NCBI RefSeq assembly: GCF_000972845.2
Contig: NC_040028.1
Coordinates: 15,746,871 to 15,810,870, forward strand
Origin: Larimichthys crocea
Lineage: Eukaryota; Chordata; Actinopteri; Sciaenidae
Direction: 5' to 3'
Length of the DNA stretch: 64,000 nt
Notes under the pieces: model-generated
What the model was told of the DNA's origin: nothing
Database searches by the model: none
The model's input: only the letters and a program-made list of their open reading frames with translations
Position numbers and translations under genes: made by a program
In this document: positions 60,591-64,000 of the stretch, piece by piece
Position numbering within the stretch: the first letter of the stretch is position 1
Layout of the letters: each line of letters begins with the position of its first letter

Positions 60591-60600
60591 TGCGCATGCG
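60591..60600 (+). promoter_or_regulatory. NRF1-like palindrome in sox21 promoter
   Basis: TGCGCATGCG matches the NRF1 core, about 220 bases before the first leader ATG. It lies in a locally CpG-containing stretch that probably forms the sox21 promoter. No TATA box is clear. Confidence 0.4.
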
Positions 60601-60740
60601 TCGGTTGCACTTTCACTACCTGCCACACAACCCTGTATTTCACATGGGGCAAGCGGGAGTTATCATCCACTTGCGTAAATGCTGCTGCTGCTGAGTGGTG
60701 TTTGACAGTCTCGGGCGACAAGAGGAAAACAAGACAGCGT

Positions 60741-60766
60741 TTTTTTTCTTCTTCTTCTTCTTCTTC
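60741..60766. repeat. (TTC)n tract in sox21 leader or promoter
   Basis: T run followed by seven TTC units. Confidence 0.85.
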
Positions 60767-60808
60767 AGCTTCTTCTCCTTCTTCCTCTTCGCTAAAGGCG
60801 TATCACTG

Positions 60809-60838
60809 ATGGATGCCACCATGGAGCAGAAAACATAA
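60809..60838 (+). CDS. upstream ORF in sox21 leader
   Basis: A nine-codon frame (MDATMEQKT) with two in-frame ATGs at 60809 and 60821. The second sits in a perfect GCCACCATGG context. It ends before the proposed intron donor. If the leader starts upstream of it, it should lower or gate Sox21 translation. The transcription start is not visible, so presence in the mRNA is inferred. Confidence 0.4.
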   Translation: MDATMEQKT

Positions 60839-60918
60839 GTTGAGCGCTCATAAGGACGCTGCCACTTGTACTTTACGCAGAAGATAATCATCGTCGTGAT
60901 GAAGAACTGAAGTCTTAG

Positions 60919-61798
<880 letters not shown>

Positions 61799-62411
61799 TA
61801 GGCCCACAGTTTGGACTTCTGAGAAAATGAAATGTGAAAACGTAAAAAAAAGAAAAGAAAAGAAAAAAAAAGAAGCTATTCATGCAAGAGTTTTATTATG
61901 CATGCACAAACTTGTACATGTGATGAAGTGCTCGTCGTCTCAGATATCACATGTGTATGTATATTGATTAATGCCTTTATCTAAGGTAATGCTTATTTAG
62001 AGAACTCTCTAATCTATTATTACTCAGCCATCACCTCTCACAGCCCAGAGGAAGGAAAACAAGGACTAAAGGAGGCAGAAATGATGCGCACCTTTGAGAA
62101 GAAATAGTATCAGAGCAGCCCCCCCTCCCTCCTTCCCCCTCCACCTCATTTTTTTTCAAAGCTACACTATTTGATTTCTATCTTTTTGCACCTGCTTGAC
62201 CTGTTGGAGCCAACGGCAGCACATTGAGCATATTAATCACAGGATCACACATATTTCCTCTCGAGATAAGTTGTTGTAAGGCTAAATGGGTTCTAATCCA
62301 CGGATCAAGGAGGATTGTCACAACATTTCTTCTTCTTCCCTGTTGAATGACTGTAAATGTGTACAGATAAAAAAAAAAAGACTCTAGTTTATTTGCCGTT
62401 ATAGGCTTAGT

Positions 62412-62440
62412 GTTTTTTTTTTTTTTTTTTTTTTTTTTTT
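62412..62440. repeat. poly(T) tract
   Basis: About 29 consecutive T within the sox21 3'UTR. Confidence 0.92.
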
Positions 62441-62993
62441 GAGATAGGGGCCAGGAAAAACCTACGTATTTCAACTAGAAATCCGGTGTATATTTTGAGT
62501 TTTTAAACCGTTTTTTATAGATGTCTGTAATATTTATTGTTTAGTGGAATCTATGGTGACCCAAGACAATTTTAAAAAGGACAAGACTAGTTCTGTAATA
62601 TTTGCACATGAAACGTAGAGGATGTAATTTATTTTGAAGGTGATATTCAATTTCAGTGCATTGCAACTTTTCATCAAAGCCGTTTTTTAAAGAAAAAAAC
62701 AACAACCTCCAAACAGTAAAAAAACAAACAAATAAAAAAACAACAAAAAAACGGAAAAATAATAATAAAAAAAAGTTTAAATGCAGATGGAAGTTTATTC
62801 AAGGAGTTTATCATCTCTGGACCCCCTCACCCTCCCACTCCTCGTATCATGTGCAGCAGGAAAAAAAACAAAAACAAAAAAAAACAACCTTTTTAACTAA
62901 CTCTTATGGAATTTGTATGTTTTGTGTTTTTCTTTAACCTCCGTTATGTACTTCAACCTATTGCTACTGTTCACTTGTTGAGCGAAGGACTAC

Positions 62994-62999
62994 AATAAA
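62994..62999 (+). terminator. sox21b: sox21 polyadenylation signal
   Basis: AATAAA about 1.2 kb after the stop, followed within 40 bases by GCTGTGCTTCTTGATGAG, a GT-rich downstream element. Confidence 0.6.
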
Positions 63000-63291
63000 G
63001 CGTATTCGGATTAAACGGAAAGGGAATCGCGGCTGTGCTTCTTGATGAGATGAACAAGATTGTTATCTTTTCTTTTTCCTGCTCCTGCTCCTCAGTCCAG
63101 GTGAAGTGTAAGGTATCCTCCAAAGGCCGCTTTTGTCCGCGCTTTTCAATGGCATTACTGGGGGGAAATCTAAATCAGCCCATTGTAATCAAGAGCCAAA
63201 ACCTTATTTATCACAATTTTAATCGTGAATAGGAAGGAAGATAAAACTGTGTGGTACTCTGAGCTCTTTCTTTTTTTCCCATGCATGCAGG

Positions 63292-63338
63292 GACACACAC
63301 TCACACACACTCACACACTCACACACACACACACACAA
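63292..63338. repeat. (CA)n microsatellite with TC interruptions
   Basis: CA units with periodic CTCA steps. Confidence 0.9.
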
Positions 63339-63476
63339 GTAAAAAAAAAAGAAGCTGCTTTTAGGCTGCAGAACAAGCTCGTCTTTGAGGCTTTAAAACT
63401 ACCTGAGCCTGAGTGTGTGCAAGGCTGACAGACATTTAATATCAATCATAAGGGACACGCTTACTTATATGTATTT

Positions 63477-63500
63477 AATAATAATAATAATAATAATAAT
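63477..63500. repeat. (AAT)n microsatellite
   Basis: Eight AAT units. Confidence 0.9.
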
Positions 63501-63614
63501 CATGCTGATTACCTGAGGTGTGCATGCTCTAATCAGACAGCAGGTGTGTGTTATTGCTGCACAGCATTTCACATTAGATCTCTAACGTGTCATGTATGTT
63601 ATTTAAGCAAACTG

Positions 63615-63619
<5 letters not shown>

Positions 63620-63651
<32 letters not shown>

Positions 63652-63662
63652 TGTGTGTGTGT
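63620..63662. repeat. (TG)n microsatellite
   Basis: About 21 TG units with one GA step. Confidence 0.92.
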
Positions 63663-64000
63663 TACACTGAGAGATTAATTCATAAGGATCAGAGCGATTA
63701 TGCAAAACTAATTTGGACAGTCCAGGGATAATTATCTCCGTCACGGTTAATTAAACCCTTTCACCGCGATGTTCTCCATTGTAACCCCAACCCCCCGATC
63801 ACTCCTCTCCACGGAACTTCCTTCTTGGCCCCCCGAAAATAACGCGCAAGTGACCTTGTGTTGTCTTGTAAAAGTCTTGAGCTGTCACAAGTAGACTTCA
63901 TGTTTCATGAGGTTATTATGTGTTTGCATATATATTTTTATTATTCCATGTTATATTATTCAAGTTACCATGGTTATTATTTTTTGTGTTATCCATCCAA

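Larger units (their letters stand above)
61799..63020 (+). other. sox21b: sox21 3'UTR
   Basis: About 1.2 kb of AT-rich DNA with A-rich tracts (61844-61873, 62370-62380, 62700-62780) and a T29 run at 62412-62440. It ends shortly after an AATAAA. Long 3'UTRs are usual for this gene. Confidence 0.6.
63021..64000. other. sox21 downstream region
   Basis: No gene is seen. Three microsatellites occupy much of it. A unique part near 63690-63770 carries GGGATAATTATCTCC and GGTTAATTAAACCC, both palindrome-like homeodomain sites, and may be regulatory. Confidence 0.6.

Overview
The window is from a ray-finned fish, most likely a percomorph. It has intron-split vertebrate genes with GT..AG junctions, many CA/GA/AAT microsatellites, and several interspersed repeats that I recognise from memory as common in teleost genomes. 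It holds two protein-coding genes, both on the plus strand.

Positions 1-910 are the upstream region and promoter/5'UTR of abcc4 (MRP4). The complete abcc4 coding sequence runs from 911 to 35059 in 31 exons. All 31 can be placed with phase-consistent splice junctions; together they give 3951 nt, or 1316 aa plus stop. The protein has two transmembrane domains, two ATP-binding domains and a C-terminal PDZ-type ending (ETSL). The first half of the gene is compact. The second half has large introns (intron 19 is 5.5 kb, intron 20 is 6.6 kb, intron 25 is 3.4 kb, intron 26 is 2.9 kb) with long unique AT/TAAT-rich blocks that look like conserved noncoding DNA.

From 35060 to about 60500 is a gene-poor stretch of about 25 kb. 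I find no coding gene there. It holds microsatellites, one teleost-type repeat (about 50300-51000) and many unique blocks rich in homeodomain, POU and SOX-like motifs. This fits the regulatory landscape of a developmental gene.

The developmental gene is sox21 (probably the sox21b paralogue): promoter and non-coding first exon before 60918, a candidate 116-bp 5'UTR intron, the coding sequence at 61052-61798 (248 aa), and a 3'UTR ending near a polyadenylation signal at 62994. Downstream DNA to 64000 is microsatellite-rich. The order abcc4 then sox21, same strand, matches the SOX21-ABCC4 linkage on human 13q32 as I remember it. SOX21 is a known hub of vertebrate conserved noncoding elements, so abcc4 introns may act as a bystander carrying sox21 enhancers.

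The points most worth a second look are a candidate poison exon inside abcc4 intron 19 (11636-11701), an inverted pair of repeat copies flanking abcc4 exons 23-25 that could drive exon circularisation, and the sox21 5' leader with a strong-Kozak upstream ORF and an intron. No RNA genes, CRISPR arrays or coding mobile elements were recognised.
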